A stretch of DNA of 64,000 bases from Hyphomonadaceae bacterium UBA5336 (GCA_002408125.1 DHQO01000033.1:1-64000), one strand, 5' to 3'. Numbered from the stretch's first letter, positions 17,307 to 25,369 are shown. A program made the numbers and translations. The notes: generated by a model from the letters alone, not told the origin.

Positions 17307-17320
17307 GTTACATTTGAAAC
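17307..17320. promoter_or_regulatory. Candidate MarR operator between marR-type gene and hppD
   Basis: GTTACATTTGAAAC is an imperfect palindrome (GTTnCAnnTGnAAC, 10 of 14 positions symmetric) in an AT-richer patch between the two divergent starts at 17268 and 17356. Size, symmetry and location fit a MarR-family operator controlling both genes. Confidence 0.45.
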
Positions 17321-17355
17321 CAATTGGCAAGCATGCACAAAATGGAGAGGACGCC

Positions 17356-18456
17356 ATGGCAGACCTGTTCGACAATCCCGCCGGCCTCGACGGTTTCGAG
17401 TTCATCGAGTTCTCCGCGCCCGAAAAGGGCCTGCTGGAGCCGGTCTTCGAGACGATGGGCTTTGTGAAGGTCGCCCGCCACCGGTCGAAACAGGTGGAAC
17501 TCTGGCGCCAGGGCGGGATCAACCTGATCACCAATTACGAGCCGCGCTCGCCGGCCTGGTTCTTCGCGCGCGAGCATGGTCCCAGCGCCTGCGGCATGGC
17601 CTTCCGCGTGAAGGATGCCCGCAAGGCCTATGACCATCTCATCGCGGCGGGCGCCGAACCTGTACAAGTCCAGACCGGGCCGATGGAGCTGCACATCCCC
17701 GGCATTCGCGGCATCGGAAATTCGATCATCTACCTGGTCGACCGCTACAATACCGGCGCCGGCGAACTCTCGATCTATGACATCGATTTCGATTTCCAGC
17801 CCGGCGTGCAGCACCATCCGGAAGGCTGCGGCTTCAAGCTGATCGACCACCTCACCCATAATGTCTATGGCGGGCGGATGGCCTATTGGGCTGACTTTTA
17901 CGAGACCCTCTTCAACTTCAAGGAAATCCGCTATTTCGACATCAAGGGCGAATATACCGGCCTGACCTCCAAGGCTCTCACGGCGCCGGACGGCAAGATC
18001 CGCATCCCGCTGAACGAGGAAGGCGAAGGCGGCAAGGGCCAGATCGAGGAATTCCTGCGCGAATACAATGGCGAGGGCATCCAGCACATCGCCCTGATCT
18101 GCGACGATCTCTATGCCTGTTATGACCGGCTGAAAGAGAAAGGCGTGCCCTTCATGACCGCCCCGCCGGACACCTATTACGAGATGCTCGACACTCGCCT
18201 GCCCGGCCATGGCGAGGATGTCGACGCCCTGCAATCACGCGGTCTCCTGCTCGACGGCACGACCGAGGGCGGCGAGCCGCGCCTCCTGCTCCAGATCTTC
18301 GCTGAGCCGCGCATCGGGCCGGTCTTCTTCGAGTTCATCCAGCGCAAGGGCGACTACAAGGAAGGCTTTGGCGAGGGCAACTTCAAGGCCCTGTTCGAAA
18401 GCATCGAGCGCGATCAGATCAATCGCGGCGTCCTGAAAACGGAGGAGCCGGCATGA
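17356..18456 (+). CDS. hppD: 4-hydroxyphenylpyruvate dioxygenase
   Basis: Non-haem iron enzyme that converts 4-hydroxyphenylpyruvate to homogentisate in tyrosine breakdown. It has 366 residues. The Fe ligands fall at His165 (IDHLTHNV), His244 (GIQHIAL) and Glu326 (FFEFIQRKG), each in its family motif. ATGGAGAGGACGCC precedes the ATG at 17356, which sets the start rather than the ATG at 17314. It is the first gene of a plus-strand run under a divergent MarR regulator and overlaps the next gene by 4 bp. Confidence 0.97.
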   Translation: MADLFDNPAGLDGFEFIEFSAPEKGLLEPVFETMGFVKVARHRSKQVELWRQGGINLITNYEPRSPAWFFAREHGPSACGMAFRVKDARKAYDHLIAAGAEPVQVQTGPMELHIPGIRGIGNSIIYLVDRYNTGAGELSIYDIDFDFQPGVQHHPEGCGFKLIDHLTHNVYGGRMAYWADFYETLFNFKEIRYFDIKGEYTGLTSKALTAPDGKIRIPLNEEGEGGKGQIEEFLREYNGEGIQHIALICDDLYACYDRLKEKGVPFMTAPPDTYYEMLDTRLPGHGEDVDALQSRGLLLDGTTEGGEPRLLLQIFAEPRIGPVFFEFIQRKGDYKEGFGEGNFKALFESIERDQINRGVLKTEEPA

Positions 18457-18800
18457 CTCATGATCCTGCCATCTGGGAGACGGAAGAAAGCTTCTGGACC
18501 GCAGGCGTTGCGGCCTATGAAGCGCGCATGCATCCAGACTGTGTGATGGCGTTCCCCGGTATGGGCCTGCTGCATGGCGAAGCCATTCTGGACACGCTGA
18601 AACACGCGCCCCGATGGGATAGTGTGACCATGTCGGACCGCCAGATTGCATCGGACGGGAGTGTGCTCGTCCTCGCTTACAAGGCAGAAGGCCAGCGCGA
18701 TGATGCCGAGATGTATCGCTGTGTCTGTACCTCGACCTATGCGGAGACCGATAAGGGTTGGAGGCTGATCCAGCATCAGCAAACGCCAATGGACGACTGA
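18453..18800 (+). CDS. NTF2-like (DUF4440/SnoaL-type) protein
   Basis: A 115-residue cone-shaped NTF2-fold candidate: an N-terminal helix (WETEESFWTAGVAAYEARMHPDCVM), the segment GEAILDTLKHAPRWDSVTMSD and ending beta strands (YRCVCTSTYAETDKGWRLIQHQQTP). The ending is typical of DUF4440-type small enzymes or binding proteins. It overlaps the hppD stop by 4 bp, so it is translated with hppD. A specific function cannot be stated. Confidence 0.65.
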   Translation: MTHDPAIWETEESFWTAGVAAYEARMHPDCVMAFPGMGLLHGEAILDTLKHAPRWDSVTMSDRQIASDGSVLVLAYKAEGQRDDAEMYRCVCTSTYAETDKGWRLIQHQQTPMDD

Positions 18801-18816
18801 CCCGAAGGGCCCCTGT

Positions 18817-19014
18817 ATGAGCGATGGACAGAAACTGACACTCTCCCCCGTGGCCGAGGGCCTGATCGGCGTGATTGTCGGCGCCCTGATCGGTGGCGGG
18901 CTGTCGCTCGCCGGGCTGATCACGCCCCTCGCCATTCTCGGCGTGGCGGCGGGTGTCGGGCTTGGCAGCTGGTTCAATGCCTGGCGGCGCGGCAAGCGAG
19001 ATGGCGCGCAATGA
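18817..19014 (+). CDS. Small membrane protein, glycine-rich
   Basis: A 65-residue protein with two hydrophobic stretches (GLIGVIVGALIGGGLSLAGLI and LAILGVAAGVGLGSW) and a basic tail. It probably forms two closely spaced inner-membrane helices with GxxxG packing. It overlaps the next gene by 4 bp. No family is recognised. Confidence 0.6.
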   Translation: MSDGQKLTLSPVAEGLIGVIVGALIGGGLSLAGLITPLAILGVAAGVGLGSWFNAWRRGKRDGAQ

Positions 19015-19463
19015 AACTGCTCATCCCGCCGCCGCTGGTCTTTGCGCTCGCGATCCTGCTGACCTGGGCGGCCGGCGCCCTCTTCCCGGTGACCCGGCTC
19101 GGCTGGCCGCTCCTGCCGAATATCGGCCTTGCGATTGGCATACTCGGCGCGCTGGTACTGCTGATGGCCGGGGCCGGTTTCATGGCGCGCAAGACGACCG
19201 TTAATCCGCATCATCCCGACCGCACCAGCCAACTGGTCACCGACGGGATCTACCTGATCTCGCGCAATCCGATGTATCTCGGCATGGCGCTGGCCACGCT
19301 GGCCGCCGCGCTGATCTTCCGTCAGCCGCTGGGCCTGGTCTTCCTCGCCGCGGCCATGGGCTGGATCACCGTGTTCCAGATCCTGCCGGAAGAAGCCGCG
19401 CTGAAAGCGAAATTCGGCCCGGAGTTCGAGGCCTACAAGACGCGAGTCCGCAGATGGATCTGA
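19011..19463 (+). CDS. Isoprenylcysteine-carboxyl-methyltransferase-like membrane methyltransferase
   Basis: A 150-residue integral membrane protein with about four helices and the ICMT/PEMT-type signature: VTDGIYLISRNPMYLGM, followed by EEAALKAKFGPEFEAYKTRVRRWI. The NPMYLG and EExxL...G..F..Y motifs bind S-adenosylmethionine in this family. Bacterial members are common and mostly of unknown substrate (lipids or small hydrophobic acceptors). Its position directly behind a small membrane protein suggests the two act together, which is inference only. Confidence 0.8.
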   Translation: MKLLIPPPLVFALAILLTWAAGALFPVTRLGWPLLPNIGLAIGILGALVLLMAGAGFMARKTTVNPHHPDRTSQLVTDGIYLISRNPMYLGMALATLAAALIFRQPLGLVFLAAAMGWITVFQILPEEAALKAKFGPEFEAYKTRVRRWI

Positions 19464-19489
19464 ACCTGCATCCTAGTGCAAGTGCGCAC

Positions 19490-19711
19490 TCAGCCGTCGA
19501 CGAGTTCCAGACGGCGCTCAATCCGGTCGAGCCGAATGTCGATACTGTCCATGCGCCTGTTCATACCGACCATGTTCTCCTCGACATTGATCATTCGCAA
19601 TTTCAACTGCTGGAGATCGTCCCACACCGTGTCCAGACTGCGCACCATTCCAGTCAGCTCCGTCTGGATACGCTGCAGCATTGGCAAAACCAAATTTTCG
19701 ACGTCGGACAT
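19490..19711 (-). CDS. Small coiled-coil protein with upstream LexA-type box
   Basis: A 73-residue acidic, all-helical protein. The C-terminal 50 residues (LQQLKLRMINVEENMVG, then heptads of I/L/M with R/D/E) look like a coiled coil. GGAGG precedes the ATG at 19711, so an upstream ATG at 19732 is not preferred. An exact GAAC-N7-GAAC sequence at 19727-19741 lies 16 bp before the ATG, which would fit LexA repression. It sits antisense-free between two plus-strand genes. No function is known to me. Confidence 0.6.
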   Translation of the reverse strand: MSDVENLVLPMLQRIQTELTGMVRSLDTVWDDLQQLKLRMINVEENMVGMNRRMDSIDIRLDRIERRLELVDG

Positions 19712-19726
19712 GGGCGCCTCCGCTCG

Positions 19727-19741
19727 GAACACTTGCAGAAC
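19727..19741. promoter_or_regulatory. Exact alphaproteobacterial LexA-type box (GAAC-N7-GAAC)
   Basis: GAACACTTGCAGAAC matches the direct-repeat SOS box known for alphaproteobacterial LexA. It lies in the 49-bp gap between the minus-strand coiled-coil gene (start 19711) and the plus-strand VOC gene (start 19761), close enough to block either promoter. At this GC content roughly one exact match per 64 kb is expected by chance, but far fewer in gaps. Confidence 0.4.
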
Positions 19742-19760
19742 ATAAGGGAGTAATGCCGGA

Positions 19761-20321
19761 ATGACAAGCCAAATATCCCCCCCCGCCCTGCAGGGCGTCC
19801 ACCATGTCGCCTATCGCTGCAAGGATGCGATGGAAACCGTGCGCTTTTACCAGCGCGTTCTGGGCATGGATTTCCAGCTTGCTATTGCTGAAGACGAGGT
19901 GCCGTCCACCGGTGAGGCCGACCCCTATATGCATGTCTTCCTCGACGCCGGAAACGGAAATGTGCTGGCCTTTTTCGAGCTGCCGACGCGCGCGGACATG
20001 GGCCGCGACGCGGCCACGCCCGCCTGGGTCCAGCATATCGCCTTCAAGGTCGGCTCGATGGACGATCTGATGGCCGCCAAGGCGCGCGCCGAGGCCGAGG
20101 GGCTGGAGGTCATCGGCCCGACCCATCACGGCATCTTCAAGTCGATCTATTTCTTCGATCCCAATGGCCACCGTCTCGAACTCGCCTGCGATATCGGCAC
20201 GCCGGAGCAATATGCCCAGCTCAAAGAGGTCGCCGAGGACATGCTGGAAGAATGGAGCCGAACGAAAAAGGCGCCAAGACACGCCGCCTGGCTGCATGAG
20301 AAAATCGCGGAAGAGGGCTGA
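19761..20321 (+). CDS. VOC superfamily (glyoxalase/extradiol dioxygenase type) protein
   Basis: A 186-residue vicinal-oxygen-chelate protein with paired beta-alpha-beta-beta-beta modules. The likely metal ligands are His in GVHHVAYRC (about 13), His in WVQHIAFKVG (about 94) and Glu in FFDPNGHRLELACD (about 141), the usual H-H-E triad. It could be a ring-cleaving dioxygenase, isomerase or lyase. Its place inside the tyrosine-degradation run suggests an aromatic or maleyl-type substrate, but nothing in the sequence proves this. Confidence 0.8.
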   Translation: MTSQISPPALQGVHHVAYRCKDAMETVRFYQRVLGMDFQLAIAEDEVPSTGEADPYMHVFLDAGNGNVLAFFELPTRADMGRDAATPAWVQHIAFKVGSMDDLMAAKARAEAEGLEVIGPTHHGIFKSIYFFDPNGHRLELACDIGTPEQYAQLKEVAEDMLEEWSRTKKAPRHAAWLHEKIAEEG

Positions 20322-20363
20322 CGTTTCACCCTTTCAACTGTGGCGCAAAACTCTCCATCGACT

Positions 20364-20384
20364 CCCCGCGACTTGATCGCGGGG
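20364..20384. repeat. REP-like hairpin 1
   Basis: CCCCGCGA-cttga-TCGCGGGG, a perfect 8-bp stem with a 5-base loop, in the 207-bp gap between the VOC gene and the fumarylacetoacetase-type gene. It is paired with a second hairpin 44 bp downstream whose loop is the reverse complement of this one. Confidence 0.65.
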
Positions 20385-20428
20385 CCCATCACGAGAAGAT
20401 GCAGCAGGAATACACATCTGGAGCTGGG

Positions 20429-20449
20429 CACCGCGGTCAAGCCGCGGTG
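20429..20449. repeat. REP-like hairpin 2
   Basis: CACCGCGG-tcaag-CCGCGGTG, a perfect 8-bp stem with loop TCAAG, complementary to the CTTGA loop of hairpin 1. The pair looks like the two arms of a bacterial palindromic repeat unit. Either can act as a transcript-stability element upstream of the next gene. Confidence 0.65.
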
Positions 20450-20528
20450 GATCGGAAACCGGAAAGCTCATCTGTCCTGCGCGCATCCTTGCTGCCCAAA
20501 ACACACCCAGACATAAAGAGGAAACCCC

Positions 20529-21539
20529 ATGAAACTCGCCACCCTGAAAAACGGCGCGCGCGATGGCCGGCTGGTTGTCGTTTCGCGCGACCTGACGCGC
20601 TATACCGATGCTGCGCGCATCGCCACAACCCTGCAGGCCGCGCTGGACAACTGGGACACCTGCGCGCCGAAGCTGGAAAGCCTCGCGCAAGAGGTCGAGA
20701 TCGGCTCGGTGCCCACCGCGCGCTTTCACGAGCATGACTGCGAAAGCCCCCTGCCCCGCGCCTATCAGTGGGCCGATGGCAGCGCCTATATCAACCATGT
20801 CGAGCTTGTGCGCGCCGCCCGTGGCGCGGAAGTGCCCGAAAGCTTCTACTCCGATCCGCTGATGTATCAGGGCATGAGCGATGGCTTTCTAGGCCCCCGC
20901 GACCCGATCCCGCTCGGCGATCCGGCCTGGGGCTGCGACATGGAAGGCGAGATCGCCGTCATCACCGATGATGTGCCCATGGGCACCTCGCCGGAAGACG
21001 CGGCCGGCCACATCAAACTCGTCATGATCTGCAATGATGTCAGCCTGCGCGGCCTGATCCCCGGCGAGCTCGCCAAGGGCTTCGGCTTCTTCCAGTCCAA
21101 GCCCGCTAGCGCCTTCTCGCCGGTGGCTGTCACTCCTGATGAGCTCCAAAACCACTGGCGAGACGGCGCCGTGCATTTGCCGCTTCGCGTTGATCTAAAT
21201 GGTGAGCCCTTCGGGCGGGCCCTTGCGGGCGAAGATCTCACCTTCAATTTGCCAACCTTAGTAGCGCATGCGGCAAAAACCCGTGCTCTGTCGGCTGGCT
21301 CCATTATAGGCTCAGGTACGGTTTCGAACAAGGGCGAGGATGGCGGACCGGGCAAGACAATCGCCCAGGGCGGGCGAGGTTATTCTTGCATTGCCGAGAT
21401 CCGTATGATTCAACAGCTGTTGAACGGCGCGCCGGAAACGCCTTTCCTGAAACGGGGCGACACGGTGCGGATTGAGATGATGGATGAGGCCGGGCACTCT
21501 GTGTTCGGCGCAATCGAACAGACGGTGGAGGAAGCCTGA
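20529..21539 (+). CDS. Fumarylacetoacetate hydrolase family protein
   Basis: A 336-residue FAH-fold hydrolase, probably the bacterial fumarylacetoacetase that yields fumarate and acetoacetate, the last step of tyrosine breakdown. The metal-binding acidic residues lie in GCDMEGEIAVI (about 138-148), followed by DVSLRGLIPGELAKGFGFFQSKPAS and the late GSIIGSGTVSNKG segment. AAAGAGGAAACCCC precedes the ATG. The 3-oxoacid CoA-transferase genes that activate acetoacetate follow 3 bp downstream. About 300 bp near 21120-21420 are less GC-biased than the rest of the gene. Confidence 0.9.
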   Translation: MKLATLKNGARDGRLVVVSRDLTRYTDAARIATTLQAALDNWDTCAPKLESLAQEVEIGSVPTARFHEHDCESPLPRAYQWADGSAYINHVELVRAARGAEVPESFYSDPLMYQGMSDGFLGPRDPIPLGDPAWGCDMEGEIAVITDDVPMGTSPEDAAGHIKLVMICNDVSLRGLIPGELAKGFGFFQSKPASAFSPVAVTPDELQNHWRDGAVHLPLRVDLNGEPFGRALAGEDLTFNLPTLVAHAAKTRALSAGSIIGSGTVSNKGEDGGPGKTIAQGGRGYSCIAEIRMIQQLLNGAPETPFLKRGDTVRIEMMDEAGHSVFGAIEQTVEEA

Positions 21540-21542
21540 AAC

Positions 21543-22247
21543 ATGGCAAGCAAGGTCTATCCCGATGCGAAGACGGCCCTGGACGGCCTCTTATTCGACG
21601 GCATGTTCATCGCGGCGGGTGGCTTTGGCCTGTGCGGCATTCCGGAGCTGTCCATCGCGGCGATCCGCGAGGCCGGTGTGAAGGATCTCACCGTGGCCTC
21701 GAACAATGCCGGGGTGGACGATTTCGGCCTCGGCCTGCTGCTTCAGACGCGCCAGGTGAAGAAGATGCTGTCGTCTTATGTCGGCGAGAATGACCTCTTC
21801 ATGCAGCAATATCTCTCCGGCGAGCTGGAGCTGGAATTCAACCCGCAGGGCACGCTGGCCGAACGCATGCGCGCCGGCGGCGCAGGCATTCCCGGCTTCT
21901 ACACCAAGACCGGGGTGGGCACCGTCATCGCCGAGGGCAAGGAGCACAAGGAGTTCGACGGCGAGACCTATATCATGGAGCGCGGCATCTTCGCCGACCT
22001 CGCCATCGTGAAGGCCTGGAAGGCCGACACCACGGGCAACGCCATCTTCCGCAAGACCGCGCGCAACTTCAACCTGCCGGCCGCCACCTGCGGCAAGGTC
22101 TGCGTGATGGAAGTCGAAGAGATCGTCGAGCCGGGCAGTCTCGACCCCGACGCCATCCACCTGCCCGGCATCTATGTTCACCGCCTGGTGCAGGGTGAGT
22201 TCGAAAAACGCATCGAGCAGCGCACCGTGCGCACGAAGGAGGCCTGA
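21543..22247 (+). CDS. scoA: 3-oxoacid CoA-transferase, subunit A
   Basis: Alpha subunit of succinyl-CoA:3-ketoacid CoA-transferase, which activates acetoacetate to acetoacetyl-CoA. It has 234 residues. It shows the CoA-binding glycine loop GGFGLCGIPE near residue 24, NNAGVDDFGLGLLL and PGFYTKTGVGT, all typical of the A subunit. It starts 3 bp after the hydrolase stop and ends 3 bp before subunit B, so the three are one operon and the product of the first is the substrate here. Confidence 0.95.
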   Translation: MASKVYPDAKTALDGLLFDGMFIAAGGFGLCGIPELSIAAIREAGVKDLTVASNNAGVDDFGLGLLLQTRQVKKMLSSYVGENDLFMQQYLSGELELEFNPQGTLAERMRAGGAGIPGFYTKTGVGTVIAEGKEHKEFDGETYIMERGIFADLAIVKAWKADTTGNAIFRKTARNFNLPAATCGKVCVMEVEEIVEPGSLDPDAIHLPGIYVHRLVQGEFEKRIEQRTVRTKEA

Positions 22248-22250
22248 GCC

Positions 22251-22880
22251 ATGCCCTGGGATCGTAATCAGATGGCCGCGCGCGCGGCGCAGGAACTGAA
22301 AGACGGCATGTATGTCAATCTGGGGATCGGTATTCCGACCCTCGTGGCGAACTATATCCCCGACGGTATGGATGTGACGCTGCAGAGCGAGAACGGCATG
22401 CTCGGCATGGGCCCCTTCCCCTTTGAGGGCGAGGAAGACCCCGACCTCATCAATGCCGGCAAGCAGACCATTACCGAGCTGCGCCGCACGGCCTATTTCG
22501 ACAGCGCGACCAGCTTCGGCATGATCCGCGGCGGCAAGATCGCCATGGCCATTCTCGGCGCCATGGAAGTGGCCGAGAATGGCGACCTCGCCAACTGGAT
22601 GATCCCGGGCAAGCTGGTGAAGGGCATGGGCGGGGCGATGGACCTTGTGGCCGGTGTCGGTCGCGTGGTGGTGGTCATGGACCATGCCAACAAGCGCGGC
22701 GAGCCGAAGCTCCTGAAGGAATGCACCCTGCCGCTGACCGGCGCGGGGGTGGTCGACAGGATCATCACCGATCTCGGCGTGTTCGATGTGGTTGAGGGCG
22801 GGCTCAAAGTGGTCGAACTGGCGCCCGGCGTTGAGATGGACGAAGTGCGCGCCAAGACCGAGGCGGCCCTGGTCGGCTAG
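22251..22880 (+). CDS. scoB: 3-oxoacid CoA-transferase, subunit B
   Basis: Beta subunit of the same CoA-transferase, 209 residues. The catalytic Glu47 that forms the enzyme-CoA thioester is in the motif SENGMLGMGP. The N-terminal GMYVNLGIGIPTLV and the segment GGAMDLVAGV are also typical. It heads straight into the aminotransferase gene about 100 bp downstream. Confidence 0.95.
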   Translation: MPWDRNQMAARAAQELKDGMYVNLGIGIPTLVANYIPDGMDVTLQSENGMLGMGPFPFEGEEDPDLINAGKQTITELRRTAYFDSATSFGMIRGGKIAMAILGAMEVAENGDLANWMIPGKLVKGMGGAMDLVAGVGRVVVVMDHANKRGEPKLLKECTLPLTGAGVVDRIITDLGVFDVVEGGLKVVELAPGVEMDEVRAKTEAALVG

Positions 22881-22978
22881 GCACCGCAAAGACTTTCAAA
22901 ACTTGACCTCATGGCACGCGCGGGGGCAAACCGGCGACCATGACACGCAGCGCCACCCTGGCGCGCGGAGGAGTACTC

Positions 22979-24193
22979 ATGAGCCGCTTTCTCGCCGACC
23001 TGCCCATCAGCCCGCCCGACCCGCTGCTCGGCATCATGGCCACCTTCAAGGCCGATCCGCGCGAGAACAAGTTCGATCTCGGCGTCGGGGTTTATCGCGA
23101 CGAGAGCGGCAACACGCCGGTGCTCGCCGCTGTGAAGGCCGCCGAGCGCCACATCACCGATCATCAGGCCAGCAAGGTGTATGAAGGCCCGCGCGGCAAT
23201 GCCGGCTTCTGCGAGGCGATCGAGACACTGGTCTTCGGGGGGCAGGCGCAGGCGCGGGCGGAGAACCGCGTCGCCAGTTTCGTCTCGCCGGGCGGATGCG
23301 GGGCGATCTTCCTGGCCATGACGCTGGCCGCGCGGACGAGCCCGAAGGGGCGGATCTGGCTGTCGGATCCGTCCTGGCCGAACCATCTGAAAATCGCCGG
23401 GGCGGCCGGGCGCGACGCGCTCGGCTATCCCTATATGGATCCGGCGACCGGCACGGTGGATTTCCCGCGCATGATGGATGCCCTGCGTCATGCCGCGCCG
23501 GGCGACATCGTGATTTTCCAGGGGCCCTGTCACAACCCGACCGGGATCGACCCGACGGTCGAGCAGTGGACCTATCTCGGCGATTTCTGTGCCCGCCAGG
23601 GACTCTTCCCGCTGCTGGACGTGGCCTATCACGGCTTTGCCCAGGGCCTGGACAAGGACATGGACGGCGTGCGCGCCTTTCTCGACGCCTGTCCGGAAAC
23701 CATGGTGGCCTATTCCTGCTCGAAGAATTTCGGACTCTACCGCGAGCGCACCGGCTGCTTCCTGGTCCAGACCACTTCGCCGCGCGATGCCGAGGCGGTC
23801 GCCAGCCATCTGGCTGACATTGCCCGCGCGGTCTATTCCATGCCGCCGGCCCATGGCGCGGCGATTGTCGAAACCATACTGGGGTCTGAAGAACTCACCG
23901 CTCTGTGGCAATCAGAGCTTGCCGGCATGCGCGAGCGCATGATCGTGCTGCGCGGCCAGCTCGCCGATGCGCTGAACGTAGCGACCGGCACGGACGCCTT
24001 CACCCCCCTCGTCCACCAGAACGGCATGTTCTCCATGCTACCCTTGCAGGGTCCGGTGACTGACATGCTGCGCATCCAGTCGGCGGTCTATATGCCCGCT
24101 TCCGGACGGATCAACCTCGCCGGGCTGACCAGCGAGACGATCGAGCCTCTGGCCGCCCAGCTCGCGCCCTACCTGCAGGCGGCGCTGCGTTAA
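22979..24193 (+). CDS. tyrB: Aromatic amino acid (tyrosine/aspartate family I) aminotransferase
   Basis: A 404-residue PLP enzyme of the aspartate/aromatic aminotransferase subgroup. It has the N-terminal KFDLGVGVYRDESG, the CHNPTGIDPT segment and Lys249 in SCSKNFGLYRERTG, which forms the Schiff base with PLP. In this cluster its likely job is tyrosine to 4-hydroxyphenylpyruvate, the substrate of HppD. GCGCGGAGGAGTACTC before the ATG at 22979 sets the start. Aspartate activity is also possible. Its stop overlaps the convergent zinc-ribbon gene stop by 4 bp. Confidence 0.9.
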   Translation: MSRFLADLPISPPDPLLGIMATFKADPRENKFDLGVGVYRDESGNTPVLAAVKAAERHITDHQASKVYEGPRGNAGFCEAIETLVFGGQAQARAENRVASFVSPGGCGAIFLAMTLAARTSPKGRIWLSDPSWPNHLKIAGAAGRDALGYPYMDPATGTVDFPRMMDALRHAAPGDIVIFQGPCHNPTGIDPTVEQWTYLGDFCARQGLFPLLDVAYHGFAQGLDKDMDGVRAFLDACPETMVAYSCSKNFGLYRERTGCFLVQTTSPRDAEAVASHLADIARAVYSMPPAHGAAIVETILGSEELTALWQSELAGMRERMIVLRGQLADALNVATGTDAFTPLVHQNGMFSMLPLQGPVTDMLRIQSAVYMPASGRINLAGLTSETIEPLAAQLAPYLQAALR

Positions 24194-25350
24194 ACTTCCG
24201 GCCCGGCCGCACCGGGCTTTCGCCTTCGCCTGCCAGCCAGGATCATCAGGGCGACGAAGCCGATACTGGTGGCCTGGGAGGAAAAAACCTCCAGCATGCC
24301 GGCAAAGAACCAGTGCATGAGCGGCCCGCGCCGGGCCGTTGGCTCGTTTGCCGCCAGCGCGGCCACGGAAAGATCGGCCAGCTCACCGCGCGCGTCTTCG
24401 ATACGGGTCTGCAGGTCGGCCCGCCTTCGCGCCTGGCCAAGCTCGTCGAGCGCATCGCGATAGGGCTTTTCATCGGTGCGCCCGACCCGCTCGACCTCCG
24501 AAATATAGGCCTCCAGCCCGGCGATGGAGCGCACATCGTCCGGAATACCCTCAAGATCGGCGCGCCAGTCGTCGATCTGGGCTTCCAGCACGCCAGCGCG
24601 CGCGCCGGCCGCACTGGCTGCCTGGGCTTTTTCCCCGGCGGTGTTCTGCATGTACATCTGCGTGCCGACCAGGCTGGTCGCCGCCCCGGCGAGCGCGAAG
24701 ACGAAGGTGCGCGCGGCTTCCTTCATCCGTGCCCCTGCCCCGTGCCAGTAGACGAAGGTGAACCCGCCGAATGAGCAGACCGAGGCGATGATCCCGGTCC
24801 AGGCCCAGACCCGCGATTGCAGCGGATCGTCCACCATCGCGCCGAAAGCCTGGAAATTGGCGAAGGCCGACATGGCCGTTGCCAGCAATCCTGCGCCGAC
24901 AAAGACCAGCGACAGGAGGAGGATGATCAGGGTTTCGCCGACACTGCGGTGCGGCTCGTCATCCCGGCTTTGCGCGGGTTCATCCACGCGCGGCAGCGCT
25001 TCGGCGGCGGCAGCCCGCGGTTCGGGTTCCGGCTCTGCGACGTCATGGGCCAGCGGGCCGCTATTATGGAGATAGGTCACCTTGTCGGAAATGCTTTCGC
25101 CCGCTGCTGCGCGCCGCGTTGCCGCCGCCGGTGCCAGGCGTTCCCGCTCGATCCAGTCGAGCCAATCTTCCAGCGGCGCAACCTCGTTGCAGGTCTCGCA
25201 GCGCACCTCGGGCTGCTCATCCATCCGGAAACTGACGCCGACCTGTTTGCACGCCTCGCAGGGCAGCGATACAGTGGCCTCGCCGATCTCCTCGCGGGAA
25301 ATACCGACCACCTTCAAACGCTTGACCAGACGGTCGGCCTCCGCTGCCAT
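24190..25350 (-). CDS. Zinc-ribbon, multi-helix membrane protein with upstream LexA-like box
   Basis: A 386-residue protein of unknown family. The N-terminus has two CxxC pairs (Cys31/Cys34 and Cys51/Cys54), a probable zinc ribbon. A Pro/Glu-rich linker follows. Hydrophobic helices lie at about 139-160, 183-202, 213-232 and 347-373. A charged, probably coiled-coil segment at 240-330 sits between helices three and four. A near-match to the LexA box lies about 20 bp before the ATG. No function is proposed. The mixture of zinc ribbon, coiled coil and membrane helices suggests a signalling or envelope-stress protein. Confidence 0.6.
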   Translation of the reverse strand: MAAEADRLVKRLKVVGISREEIGEATVSLPCEACKQVGVSFRMDEQPEVRCETCNEVAPLEDWLDWIERERLAPAAATRRAAAGESISDKVTYLHNSGPLAHDVAEPEPEPRAAAAEALPRVDEPAQSRDDEPHRSVGETLIILLLSLVFVGAGLLATAMSAFANFQAFGAMVDDPLQSRVWAWTGIIASVCSFGGFTFVYWHGAGARMKEAARTFVFALAGAATSLVGTQMYMQNTAGEKAQAASAAGARAGVLEAQIDDWRADLEGIPDDVRSIAGLEAYISEVERVGRTDEKPYRDALDELGQARRRADLQTRIEDARGELADLSVAALAANEPTARRGPLMHWFFAGMLEVFSSQATSIGFVALMILAGRRRRKPGAAGPEV

Positions 25351-25369
25351 CCCCGCACCCCCTCAGAAT

